46,856 bases of DNA from Strigomonas culicis (taxonomy: Eukaryota; Euglenozoa; Kinetoplastea; Trypanosomatida; Trypanosomatidae): the NCBI GenBank assembly GCA_000482145.1, contig AUXH01000075.1, forward strand, positions 1 through 46,856, given 5' to 3'. A program made the position numbers and the translations under genes. Below are positions 37,158 through 46,649 of the stretch, one piece after another (position 1 is the stretch's first letter; every line of letters starts with the position of its first letter). The notes beneath the pieces were generated by a model, which ran no database searches, had not been told where the DNA came from, and was given only the letters and a program-made list of their open reading frames with translations.

Positions 37158-38753
37158 TCAAATGTCTCTCTTTCTCACTTGTGTCTGCAGCTGTTGAATG
37201 ATGCTTTCACGGGTGTGCGAAGGATTGAGAACGATCATTTTTCGAACCTCAAGCAAAGTTGATCCAATCTCCTTCGGTTCCAGTCCCAGCATGCGCCTTA
37301 GCTCGTTGCCTTTGATTGGTAGATCAAGTTTGTGGGCGTCTAACAGTGGTGCTTGCATTTCCATTCCACGCCAGACATTGTTCAAAAGTCCAAAACAGTC
37401 CTGTGGTGAACCCTCTGTGAAGAGATGCGGCATGCACTCGAGTGTCAGATACATCAGCAGAACCACCTTAAACGCATCTGCTGGAACACACTTGTCATTT
37501 AAGGGTGCCAGAGCATCAAACACCTTCATTTTGGCCCCCAGTTGGTCCATTGTCGCAGCGTCTGTCATACTGAATGCGTTGGAAAGCAAAATATTGTACG
37601 AGAGGAGCATCCGGTTCATCGCACTGCTAAATGCAGACGGTAGCTTGAGCGCATTGACGCATAAGGCGGGCACCCGACACTGAAGCTCGTCAGCAGAAAC
37701 TCCTCTATAGAAAGGAGCGATAAGCGCAAACACCATAGCGAGTGTGGCGTCCTCCTTTGTCAAGGCGAATGAACTTGAATGGGAGATCAACAGGGGGCAA
37801 ACAACTCGGTTGACTTGACCTAAACCAAGAACGGCATGCTCTGCCTCCGCCGGGGTATCACCTACTAGAGCGACAAGTCGTTCCACCTCTTGAGGTGTTT
37901 CTTTCTTCCCCTTTGTCGACTTGAGGTGCACCTCGACCAGTAAAATACGCTGAAGAATGCACATGCTTAGCAAGAGGTCGATGCACACAGTCGGACATGG
38001 ACCTGCTAACATTTTCACAAACTCTTTTCCAATTCGCTCTCGCGACACCTTAGCTAGAAGAACGTCCAGTAGGCTTTCGTCGACGCACTGCACGATGGAC
38101 GGATCGAGATGAAACCCGTTTGGGCCGAGCTGGCCGGCAAATCTTACGCCTCGCAAGAGGCGGAGGGGGTCGTCCTTGAAGGTGTCCTCTGGCCTTATTG
38201 GGCACCGTATGACCCGTGCCTCTAAATCACCCAGGCCGGTGGTGTAGTCTTCCACCTCTTCCCTTTCCAAGTTGTAGAAGAGGGCATTTATGGTGAAGTC
38301 GCGCCGCTGGGCGTCCTCCATGAGAGTACCAACACGAACTCTTGGGATGCGCGAATCACTGCAATAATCGTCCGCCCTCAGAGCACAGAATTCAACTGGG
38401 AAGTCTAGCACATTTACCGTCGCTGTCTCGATATGCTTGGACAAGGCGGGATTCACACGAATGACACCAACCGTGTGTTCCCTATCCCCGTGGCGAGCCT
38501 GATAGGCGGACACAGCCCTGGCAAATTGTTCGCCGCTCACCACATCACCAGAGCCAAGTGTCTCAATGGCGATATCAATGTCGTTGGAATGTAGTCCTAG
38601 CAGCGTGTCACGCACCCAACCGCCCGCTACACGCAGCACCACGGGTAGCCTATTCTCTTCCTTGACGTGACGGAGACAGTCAAACACTTGTTGGTGTGCC
38701 TGTGGAATGCTAACATTCAACTTCAACACTCGTGGAAGAGTCTTTTCAAACAT
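37158..38753 (-). CDS. CCA tRNA nucleotidyltransferase (poly(A) polymerase family)
   Basis: 531 residues. It adds or repairs the 3' CCA of tRNAs. Class II nucleotidyltransferase marks are in order: GGWVRD at 44-49, the metal-binding acids D58 and D60 in NDIDIAI, RRDFTINALFYN at 150-161 (base-selection region begins here), and DDPLRLLRGVRFA at 194-206. The C-terminal 300 residues are the helical body, tail and tRNA-binding part, more divergent. A single such gene usually serves both cytosol and mitochondrion in trypanosomatids. The frame extends 39 codons upstream through a pyrimidine tract; the acceptor AG at 38771-38772 puts the start at the ATG 38751-38753 with a leader of only 17 nt. Confidence 0.95.
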   Translation of the reverse strand: MFEKTLPRVLKLNVSIPQAHQQVFDCLRHVKEENRLPVVLRVAGGWVRDTLLGLHSNDIDIAIETLGSGDVVSGEQFARAVSAYQARHGDREHTVGVIRVNPALSKHIETATVNVLDFPVEFCALRADDYCSDSRIPRVRVGTLMEDAQRRDFTINALFYNLEREEVEDYTTGLGDLEARVIRCPIRPEDTFKDDPLRLLRGVRFAGQLGPNGFHLDPSIVQCVDESLLDVLLAKVSRERIGKEFVKMLAGPCPTVCIDLLLSMCILQRILLVEVHLKSTKGKKETPQEVERLVALVGDTPAEAEHAVLGLGQVNRVVCPLLISHSSSFALTKEDATLAMVFALIAPFYRGVSADELQCRVPALCVNALKLPSAFSSAMNRMLLSYNILLSNAFSMTDAATMDQLGAKMKVFDALAPLNDKCVPADAFKVVLLMYLTLECMPHLFTEGSPQDCFGLLNNVWRGMEMQAPLLDAHKLDLPIKGNELRRMLGLEPKEIGSTLLEVRKMIVLNPSHTRESIIQQLQTQVRKRDI

Positions 38754-38770
38754 GCTTCTAAAATCAATTA

Positions 38771-38810
38771 CTGATTGTAGCCAAAGAAGAGGAAGAGAGG
38801 AAAGGAGAGA
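38771..38810 (-). promoter_or_regulatory. Trans-splice acceptor of the CCA enzyme gene
   Basis: A C/T-rich tract on the minus strand is followed by CAATCAG, AG at 38771-38772, 17 nt before the ATG. Confidence 0.65.
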
Positions 38811-39026
38811 ACGAGCAGGATAGATATAAAAAACTAACAAGGGAAAGAAAAAAGGGGGAAGAGAGTGCAAGGGGGAAAAAGAACAAGTGATGAAAAAGGG
38901 GCATGAAAATCTGATGTGGTAGTTGTGGAAAGAGCTTTGGGGAGGTAAGGAGTATACACGGCAGCAAACGCACGCAATTCCAATGCAATATACATGTCTC
39001 GCATTAAGCTTCAGCTAAACCTCCAT

Positions 39027-39587
39027 TTACTGCAGCCGGTCTGTTTCGATACATACACCATTGATTTGTTTATTTAAAACAAGTAAATCTTTAATTCTGA
39101 CGCGCCACTCTACGTTGATTTTAGTATCGTCAATACCAACATCAATAATACGGCGGTTTTTCTCCAATAGACTCTCTATGCACTTCGCCGCTCCCTCACT
39201 GATGTAGTTACCAGACAGGTTGATAGACACGAGACCCGGGTGCGAAACTAACATTTCGCAGAGCAAAGACACAGCCTTGTTTCGAAGTCCATTTTCACTC
39301 AGGTCGAGGTGCTGAAGCGTTGCTACACGCTCAATAATAGGGAGAACGGCCGCTATACCATTGTCCCCAATATAGTTCTTATGAAAATCCATTACCTCCA
39401 TCTGGAACACTTCAATGGCCTTAGCAGGGAGCAGTTCGACGATGCTGCTATTCGGGTGAGTTTTGTTCTTCTTACAGGCATTTAGATAAACCTCCCGTAG
39501 TGATGGTGTCTTGCGCTTCACGCCTTTGGCGCTACTGGTGCGTGCGGTAGATTTCGATGAATGCTTCTTTTTGCTGTTACTTTGCAT
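39027..39587 (-). CDS. Leucine-rich-repeat protein, small
   Basis: 186 residues. A Lys/Ser-rich basic N-terminus (1-30) is followed by three or four leucine-rich repeats of the ribonuclease-inhibitor type (about 60-160); the clearest are LQHLDLSENGLRN and LVSINLSGNYISE. The tail is a short helix-strand unit. Such proteins are protein-binding scaffolds; in trypanosomatids many are flagellar or axonemal, which is only a class-based guess. The frame opens eight codons earlier at GTG, so the ATG at 39585-39587 is the start. The acceptor AG is at 39627-39628 with a 39-nt leader. Confidence 0.85.
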   Translation of the reverse strand: MQSNSKKKHSSKSTARTSSAKGVKRKTPSLREVYLNACKKNKTHPNSSIVELLPAKAIEVFQMEVMDFHKNYIGDNGIAAVLPIIERVATLQHLDLSENGLRNKAVSLLCEMLVSHPGLVSINLSGNYISEGAAKCIESLLEKNRRIIDVGIDDTKINVEWRVRIKDLLVLNKQINGVCIETDRLQ

Positions 39588-39626
39588 AACTGTGTCAACC
39601 TGATGTAACACCTAACACGTTTGTAT

Positions 39627-39658
39627 CTGGGTGCAAAAGCAAGAAAAAAAAGGGGGGA
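39627..39658 (-). promoter_or_regulatory. Trans-splice acceptor of the LRR gene
   Basis: The minus strand has a C-run and T-run, then GCACCCAG with AG at 39627-39628, 39 nt before the ATG. Confidence 0.75.
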
Positions 39659-39995
39659 ACAAAAAGAGAGCGAAGGGGTGAGAAAAGGGAAGAGTGTATG
39701 GACTACATTTGTCCTGTAGCGCGGAGCATCAGTAAATCACTAGAAAGCAATACTAAAATAAAATGAAAAAAGGAACGAGAAGGTTCTCTTGGGTTTTTTT
39801 GTCTGTAACATATAAGTGTGTTTGTAACAATAACAGTGAGAATGGTGAATAAATAAAATATAATGCGTAAGTTTTTTTCTTGTTTTTGTTTTTATTTTTA
39901 ATTTCGATTGTTTTTTTTATTATTATTGTAGTTGTTCTTTTCTCTTGCTATTGTGATCCGCTAAGTTTTAAGCATAAGACTAAAAATACGTTCTT

Positions 39996-40015
39996 TTATT
40001 ATTATTATTATTATT
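39996..40015. repeat. (TTA)n microsatellite
   Basis: About six TTA units on the plus strand in a 3' UTR. Confidence 0.9.
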
Positions 40016-40052
40016 CGGTGTTGTTCCTTTTTTATTTCCATACCTTATTCCT

Positions 40053-40313
40053 TTAGAAATTCCACCAAGCCGCAGGGCATGTTGACTTGGTCATGGTACC
40101 ATCGGGACTCACAGTAGCATACACTCTGTACTGGGAAGAAACAACACTGTAGAGGGCGCAGACACAACCTGCGCCGCAGAACGCAGCTAAACCATAAACA
40201 TGGTTTACGGCGTTTTGACACGTCCGCTGTCCACGAGCAAATGTATGCTCTTCATGACCCATAGGCTCCTTAATGAGCTGGTGGCCTAGACGTTTAAAGT
40301 TACGACGAAACAT
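40053..40313 (-). CDS. 86-residue single-span membrane protein, unknown
   Basis: The first 13 residues are basic (MFRRNFKRLGHQL). A hydrophobic span with Cys and Gly lies at about 38-59 (VYGLAAFCGAGCVCALYSVV). The tail is polar and ends in aromatic residues. Length, basic start and single span resemble small accessory subunits of mitochondrial inner-membrane complexes, but no family is recognised. Support for a real gene: it fills a gap between two clear genes, has an ATG start at 40311-40313 and a good acceptor AG at 40406-40407 with no ATG in the 92-nt leader. It contains five cysteines, four of them in or near the span. Confidence 0.7.
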   Translation of the reverse strand: MFRRNFKRLGHQLIKEPMGHEEHTFARGQRTCQNAVNHVYGLAAFCGAGCVCALYSVVSSQYRVYATVSPDGTMTKSTCPAAWWNF

Positions 40314-40405
40314 TATTGAGAAGAGAAATGGATACGCAGAAACGATGTAACACGAATGACTATTATACTAGTTTTGTATCACTAAATGCTTTTCTTTGAT
40401 AAACC

Positions 40406-40434
40406 CTGCAGAGTAAAACGGAGAAAACAAGAGG
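40406..40434 (-). promoter_or_regulatory. Trans-splice acceptor of the 86-residue gene
   Basis: A C/T-rich tract on the minus strand ends in CTCTGCAG, AG at 40406-40407. Confidence 0.7.
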
Positions 40435-40512
40435 ATGATAGTATTTAATGATGATGCAAAGAGGAAGTGCCTATTACAGCAAAAAGAGAAATACGTGCAC
40501 ATATATGTATAG

Positions 40513-40515
<3 letters not shown>

Positions 40516-40562
<47 letters not shown>
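40516..40562. repeat. (GT)n microsatellite
   Basis: About 23 GT units on the plus strand, so a CA repeat in the SCAPER 3' UTR. The longest simple repeat in the window. Confidence 0.95.
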
Positions 40563-40564
<2 letters not shown>

Positions 40565-40739
40565 GGGGAGGGGGATAGAGAGAGTCAGGGAATAGCACCG
40601 TACACAATAATACTGAAGAGAAGGAAAATGATTACACATTGTCTATTTATAATCTATGGAAGCAAGACTAGTCCGACTAACTCATAGCCTCCGCTTCAGT
40701 GACCGAGACAAACAAACTGTTAGGCATCAACACCCGTGC

Positions 40740-43700
40740 CTATCCGCTGGTGGTAAACGCAGTTAACAATTGGATCGCACCTGGCCAGTAGGTCAGTGGT
40801 ATACGGCGCTCAATTCGATAGACATGAATGCCAGTGATCCCAGTGGTACGCAAGCCTTTGCAGAGCTTGTCCTTTTCAATAACTGGAGAGGATCCAATAC
40901 TGTCCAGTGAGCGTGCTGACGCTGGCGGCGCAAGATCATCGTCCATCTCCGCCCAAGACTTTCCTCGCATCCGTTCAAAGAATGCTTGCTGCGGATCAGT
41001 CTCCGCTCTGTACTCGACCAGCATTTTGTAGTGCTCTTGGGCATACAGCTTGGCTTTTCTACTCAGCAAGTCGTACTCCTCATTGATGAAGTTGAGAAGC
41101 CGACAGAGGTCCATCTCTGTCTGTGCAATTTGTAGGTTCCGCCCGCTGTTGGAGATGATGGCAATGAGCGTAGGGAAAAGGATGTGGCGAGCCGTGCTGA
41201 AGTACTGAATGGGCAACGCGCCGATCAAGATGCTAAGAAGTGTCTTTTCTTTTCCCCACGACATCATTTCTTGCAACGGGGCGTCATCTAAACACAAGTA
41301 TCCGAGGAGCAGAATGCACTCGTGGAGCGCTGCCCGCAAATGGTACATTTTTCCACCAGGCTTTTGTGCATCTATATTCTTGGGGTACGGAAAGACAGGA
41401 AAATCCGTCAAGGTTATACCGAATTTGTGCGCCTCGCTGAAGGACACACTACTCTCGTCGACAGTGTCTTTTGTCGGTGCAATGGATTCAAGGTCCTCTG
41501 AATACTGCTGCACATAGGCGAAAAAGGAGCTCAGAACATGAAATACCTCTGTCCTGTTAATTTGCACAGGCGCCGCACTCCCTGTGCCTCCATTCCCTGC
41601 GCCACTGGGGTTGGGTGAAGTAGTTGGTGCAGTTTTCTCATGTAAGAGTTCCTGGAAGGCGTTGAGCTGCCACCTGGCCAGTGCGTTGAGCAACCGAAAC
41701 GTGCAGAATAAGATGGTCACTCTTGCGCAGCTAAACTGACTTCGTTCTTCTTGAGCGGATGCTCCTTCTGGGGTAAAGGTGTTCTGCAAAAGCGTGAAGA
41801 GCGCCTCAGCAAGACTCTGAAACCACTGTGTTTTTAAGTCATTTTTTTTCTTGGCGTAGTGAGAAAGCTGCGAGTTCAAAATGCAAAGGGCGCTGTAAGT
41901 CAACTCCAAGTCCTCCTCTCGCCGGCAATTTTTCAGCACAGTGAGGCATACCTTGTCCAGTGCAATCGTATCCGCATCATTGAACAATTGGTCGCGCGTG
42001 GCAATGAGCTTCACACCGCTTTGCGCCTCTGACTGGGTGCGCTCGAGGCCGATTCCAATGAGTGTTAGCAAGCTGCACAGCGCCCCGGTATGACTCATCT
42101 GCCGCAATGCCTTGGCTTCCTCACGGGCAGCCAACACGAGCGGAAGCATGTTGCCGCTCCGGACCACGTAAATGATGTTAGATCCGCCTTCATTGGGCTC
42201 CACAAACAGCATCTGAAGTAACTCCGTTGCATCCTTGAGGACGGAGTATTCCTTCAATTTGCGTGCCTCGGTGATCAGTTTCACCAAGACTTCAAACATG
42301 TTGAAGTAGCGCATAAACTCGTAGTCGCATTCCACCAAATCACACGTCATAATGTCGTTGAGCGGCTGCTTGCATTGTGTGATAGCAGGCACAGTCAGAG
42401 AGGAGGATATTCTGCTGAAAGAGGGCCGCAACTTGCTGCGGTTAAGATCGCGTGTAGAGAAGAGAGACTCCTTCTGGTAATTATCGATAAACGCCCTTCC
42501 TTGCCTTGCGTTAGAGGCCACAAGCTTACTTACCCTCAGTGACAGTTGCTCTTCTTCCAGACCAGAGAGATTGGGAAGCAATGCTTGGGGCACCGGCTTC
42601 ACTTCGGGGTCCTTGTCGCGGCGCTGTCTGGCCTCCTTCAGCTTCTCCTCCTGCTTCTCCAGTTTTTGCCGCATTTTCTCTCGTTGCTCTTCCCGGAGTT
42701 GAGCACTCTGAGCCAATTTCTCCTCTGTTTTCTTACTCAGCGCCTCTGCTTCAGAAAGGGCATCCACATGATGCTGGTGGACTTTCTTCTCCCATTCCTC
42801 TGCCTTTTGCTGCTTCACCTCTAGCTCACTCTTCTTCTGCTCTTCGATGCGCTTGAGCGTCTCCTGTCGCTGTTGTTCGCGCTGCTGTTGTTTTTCAGCG
42901 CGCTCCTGACTCAAATTTCGCCGTCGCTCAGCTGCAGCCAGCACAGCCTCGTTGCGCTCCTGCAATACACGCTGTCTCCCTTCGCGCAACTGCTCTTGAT
43001 TGTGCTCGATATCACTCATCTTCTTGTCAATCAACAGCGCCTTTGTCTGCTGGCGCAAGTCATTTGTCAAGACAACCTCATCGACATGCGAGTGGGCCTG
43101 TCGTACACGGTCCTTCGTTTGTTTGCGGGCCTCTTCTGCCCGTCGCACGCCATTCTCCTGTCGCTCTTGCGTCTCTGTTCTCTGTCTCAGCTCTGCTTCC
43201 TCCCGTCGAGCCTTAGCCCGCTGCACACGTGCTTCGGCTTCTACCGACTTCATTTTAATGTCTTGTATGTGGTCCAAGCGTCGTTCCTCGGCCAAGCGGT
43301 GTCGCTCTTCGCTCCTCAGAGCGGAAGCATGTCTTTCAGCTTCAACATCTGCGCGATTCGTAGATGGTTGTTGCCCACGTAGAGGTGAAACTTTTTTCTG
43401 CTTCGTTAACAAAGCAGCCATGTACGTTTTGGGTCCCTGACCACCTAACTGGGAGTACATGAACGAATCATCGCATTTTTCTTCACCCCCAGCATCCTTT
43501 ACAAGCGACAGTGCGTCGACGTTAAGCGGAGATCTTTGCGTTACATTCTTAGATGCTGGAAACCGCCGAGAATCAAAACGCCTCTGAACCTTAATTCGTT
43601 TCATATCTCTCAGAAAATCATCCGTCATCAAGATAAAATCGTCCACATCATACGTGTTTTGCGGCATCTCAAGAGACATAACAACTTCATTGTAAAGGGC

Positions 43701-43841
43701 TTTAACTTTCTCAATCAGAACAAAAACTGTTGGTGCGCTTTCGTTTTGTGTATATATTTGTCTGGGAGTGCAGCTTTGGTCAGTATTTCCAACAAGTGGT
43801 TCGACTTCCTGGGAATTCTTCTTTTCTTTATTAGAAGACAT
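40740..43841 (-). CDS. SCAPER homologue without the C2H2 zinc finger
   Basis: 1,033 residues. SCAPER (S-phase cyclin A-associated protein in the ER) in animals is an ER-linked protein tied to cyclin A, cilia and translation-coupled tubulin mRNA decay. Residues about 165-420 form a long charged coiled coil; the block DEVVLTNDLRQQ matches the SCAPER coiled-coil core. The C-terminal third (about 500-980) is helical; LHECILLLGYLCLDD, then LPIQYFSTARHILFPTLIA, then EMDLCRLLNFI closely follow the human C-terminal repeat region. The C2H2 finger found between these parts in animals is absent. The ATG at 43839-43841 follows an acceptor AG at 43914-43915 with a 72-nt leader. This is the first gene of the unit in the window. 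Confidence 0.85.
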   Translation of the reverse strand: MSSNKEKKNSQEVEPLVGNTDQSCTPRQIYTQNESAPTVFVLIEKVKALYNEVVMSLEMPQNTYDVDDFILMTDDFLRDMKRIKVQRRFDSRRFPASKNVTQRSPLNVDALSLVKDAGGEEKCDDSFMYSQLGGQGPKTYMAALLTKQKKVSPLRGQQPSTNRADVEAERHASALRSEERHRLAEERRLDHIQDIKMKSVEAEARVQRAKARREEAELRQRTETQERQENGVRRAEEARKQTKDRVRQAHSHVDEVVLTNDLRQQTKALLIDKKMSDIEHNQEQLREGRQRVLQERNEAVLAAAERRRNLSQERAEKQQQREQQRQETLKRIEEQKKSELEVKQQKAEEWEKKVHQHHVDALSEAEALSKKTEEKLAQSAQLREEQREKMRQKLEKQEEKLKEARQRRDKDPEVKPVPQALLPNLSGLEEEQLSLRVSKLVASNARQGRAFIDNYQKESLFSTRDLNRSKLRPSFSRISSSLTVPAITQCKQPLNDIMTCDLVECDYEFMRYFNMFEVLVKLITEARKLKEYSVLKDATELLQMLFVEPNEGGSNIIYVVRSGNMLPLVLAAREEAKALRQMSHTGALCSLLTLIGIGLERTQSEAQSGVKLIATRDQLFNDADTIALDKVCLTVLKNCRREEDLELTYSALCILNSQLSHYAKKKNDLKTQWFQSLAEALFTLLQNTFTPEGASAQEERSQFSCARVTILFCTFRLLNALARWQLNAFQELLHEKTAPTTSPNPSGAGNGGTGSAAPVQINRTEVFHVLSSFFAYVQQYSEDLESIAPTKDTVDESSVSFSEAHKFGITLTDFPVFPYPKNIDAQKPGGKMYHLRAALHECILLLGYLCLDDAPLQEMMSWGKEKTLLSILIGALPIQYFSTARHILFPTLIAIISNSGRNLQIAQTEMDLCRLLNFINEEYDLLSRKAKLYAQEHYKMLVEYRAETDPQQAFFERMRGKSWAEMDDDLAPPASARSLDSIGSSPVIEKDKLCKGLRTTGITGIHVYRIERRIPLTYWPGAIQLLTAFTTSG

Positions 43842-43913
43842 TGCACAAATTTAAAAATATTCACAGGTATAAGATGTCTATGCTTTTTGTGGATAATCAA
43901 TTCTTCTATGAGT

Positions 43914-43930
43914 CTTAAAAAAAAAAAAAG
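43914..43930 (-). promoter_or_regulatory. Trans-splice acceptor of SCAPER
   Basis: A T-run on the minus strand ends in AAG, AG at 43914-43915, 72 nt before the ATG. Confidence 0.75.
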
Positions 43931-44607
43931 CAAATGGGTCAATTATAAGTGTTTTGACTGACTAGATATTCAATAATAAGAATTAAACTAAAAGCATTAG
44001 AACCCCAAGACAAGTAAAATGTGCGCAAGAGGGAAAAGAGGGGAGGAGAAAGAGAGAGAAAATGAAATGCGAACGTCAAAGGATACACAGATATTATGCT
44101 TTTTATACGTACAATAAACACAATGAAAACAGAGAGAAGCAATGCAAAATTGTTGTCGTGAATGCGTAGATATTAGATGCTGCAGTCAAAACTACAAAAT
44201 AATAGGAACCACAACAATAGTAATAGTAATGTAATATACGGTATTATACAGCATCAGTGCACTAAAAAAAAAAAATGGTAGTGTGTGCTTTAATAAATAA
44301 AGGAGGCTTTACGCACATAACAACGTAATATCAGGTAGAAAAGTGTCTCGTGTGTATACAAATGCACATACACGCAGACACTGTTCTTATCATTTGCATT
44401 CATATTTTTGTTGAATAATAAAAATAAAAAAACGACCGAAAAATAGCTATTACAAGCCAGTACAACAGCAACACGTTCACACACGCATGTATATATAATA
44501 TATATTGTATTGAAAAGGAAAAAAAAATAGATCTATTGGTGGGGGTAAGAGAAAGATACAACAGCAGAATCACCACAACCAGGAAGGAGAAGTACATTGG
44601 ATTGGAT

Positions 44608-44624
44608 TAATAATAATAATAATA
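44608..44624. repeat. (TAA)n microsatellite
   Basis: Five to six TAA units on the plus strand in the gene-free region. Confidence 0.85.
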
Positions 44625-45727
44625 CATATAATTACAAAAAAAATGCTTCTTCTTTCAATTATGGACACTGCAAAAACTGAAATATCAAGACTTTTCGAAA
44701 TTCCTGTTTCTTGCTTATAATAAGAATCATCTCCAAGAAAAAGTGCCAATAATGCCAAAAGCGGCTTCTCTGTTCAAAAAAAAAAAACTCCTCGCATCTT
44801 GTCAATGAAAAAAAAGAATAATAATATAGAGCGTCATGCGTCTTACTATTTGTTGCCACATTCACAAGCAATCAGATGCATCAAGCAATACAGCTATAAC
44901 GACACTCTATTTCTTTTTTTTAATCCGCAAGGACTGCGACACAACAAACTGCTAATAAGTTCCTCATGGAAGCTTTGAGAAAGAGATCTTCTCGTTTATA
45001 GAAATTCAGGGGCTCGCATTATGTAAGGCAGTAAAAAGGAATTGATCCTTCAAGTAGAGGAGAACATCAGGTGATTAAAAACTCTTTTCAGTGATGCACG
45101 CATCACGCTTTCAAAGGCAAATTAATCATCTTGTAGATAACACTCCTCATCCTTTCCTTCAATTCTTTTTTTTTTTTATCATCATTTTTAACAGGATCCA
45201 ATGATAAAAAAAAAAAAGAGGCAAGAATAAGTGAAGAAGTCGCATTAAAAGAAGAAGCACAAGAGAATATATACAAAAATTTCGGAGAGCCAATATATTT
45301 TCATTAATACATTCACACGCGATGAAATACACTTAACTACCCAATTATTATGCTCCCTTGTATATTCCGTATTTAGTTTACCATAAAACATTTTTCTAAT
45401 TTGTACTTTATGAAATGTGTTTGAAAGAGTTCCTCTTTCTCTTCAGAATCCAAGCGACCCTATCATGGCAAGGTGCAGACGTGGGCGCGACAGATTTTCG
45501 AAAGCAAAGAAAGAACTCTCTTCGAAGTACAGAAGAGGAGGACCAAGTGAATGAATACTCTTTATCGTGATAGACACGTCACGCTTGTGAAACAATCGTT
45601 TTCTTCTTCAATACACTCCTTTCCTACTCCGCTACTCAGTAAACTCCATTTTTCTTCTTCCACTGACCTTTAAAAAAAAAAATGTTAATGACAGCATCAC
45701 GCAAAGGAAGAAGTACAGTTTACACTG

Positions 45728-45780
45728 TATTATTATTAATATTATTATTATTGTTATTATTATTATCACTATTACTATTC
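45728..45780. repeat. Imperfect (ATT)n repeat
   Basis: A run of ATT units with scattered changes on the plus strand. Confidence 0.85.
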
Positions 45781-46000
45781 AAAAACTGATTCATTCTTCT
45801 CATTAAAGGTGCATATACATTGTATAACAGGCTAAAAAAAATGGCAAAATCTAACTGTGTCAGAGAAATCAAAGGTGTATTTCTCTTTATTGTGTGTTTG
45901 TTTGTTTGCTTTCTAAAAAAAGAAAAAAAAGAACAGCAAAATACAATTGCAGGAAAAAAAAAGCATATACATATATAGTTGCTTATATGTGTAAAATAAC

Positions 46001-46035
46001 AATAATAATAATAAAATGAAAATAATAATAATCAG
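46001..46035. repeat. Imperfect (AAT)n repeat
   Basis: AAT units in two blocks on the plus strand, opposite in polarity to the nearby ATT repeat. Confidence 0.85.
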
Positions 46036-46649
46036 AGTAATAAGAAAAAAAATAACAACAGTAAATCTAAATACAAATGTTGAATAAACGAAAATATATA
46101 CTAATGAGACGTTCGTTGACTGGGAACTCAACATATATAGATATAAGAGTATATTATTCACAATTTTATTATCACTGCAACCCTTTGATTTATATAAACA
46201 AGCAAGTATTTTTTTCTGGAATCATGGCCATTATTTTTCCCTCCCGGTGGGTTGATAGTGAGCCCAAAAAAAAAAAACGAAGACACTGAATAGCAAGAGG
46301 CAATTATCATGGCCGAGTGAGCAGCAGTAATAATAAAAGAGAACCATGGTCATCATAGCCAATATATGCAATATACAGTTACCCCTCAAGAAATAATTAT
46401 ATTTCACCTGTTGTTTCGCATGTGGATTATATTTCACACATGGCAACGCATTCAACACTCCAATCATGAGTATCTCTCATCATATTTTTCTCTCACTTGC
46501 CTGAAAGCACCTTTTAATATTATTTAAAAAAAAAAAACTCTCAGTGCTATTAACCATATTATGCAGAAAAAGCAAAGCACAAATGCAATAAACAATATAT
46601 GAAAAAATTGAACGGCTTAATTCTTGATAATAAAAAAGGAAATGGTTTC

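Larger units (their letters stand above)
39588..40052. other. Spacer with reversed base polarity
   Basis: 465 bases. The LRR gene's splice signals occupy the left end (A/G-rich plus strand). From about 39,790 to 40,050 the plus strand is T-rich with a (TTA)n run at 39996-40015, so the 3' UTR of the 86-residue gene is A-rich. No gene seen. Confidence 0.7.
40314..40739. other. Spacer with acceptor and long GT repeat
   Basis: 426 bases: acceptor of the 86-residue gene at 40406-40434 and a (GT)n run at 40516-40562. The rest is SCAPER 3' UTR. No other gene. Confidence 0.7.
43842..46640. other. 2.8 kb AT-rich gene-free region, possible start of the transcription unit
   Basis: No supported gene. 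After the SCAPER splice signal (43914-43930) there is only AT-rich sequence with A-runs and T-runs on both strands and several ATT/TAA trinucleotide repeats. The one-sided purine/pyrimidine polarity seen elsewhere is lost. The slightly richer stretch at about 45,430-45,560 has no tRNA-like fold that I could find. A polycistron start or strand-switch region is inferred. Confidence 0.55.

Noticed and set aside
45430..45560. Possible tRNA or small RNA in the gene-free region
   Set aside because: Slightly higher GC and TTCGA-like pieces, but I could not build a cloverleaf or recognise a box A/box B pair.
45728..46035. Repeats resembling an array
   Set aside because: Simple trinucleotide microsatellites without spacer-repeat structure; not CRISPR, which is not expected in this organism.
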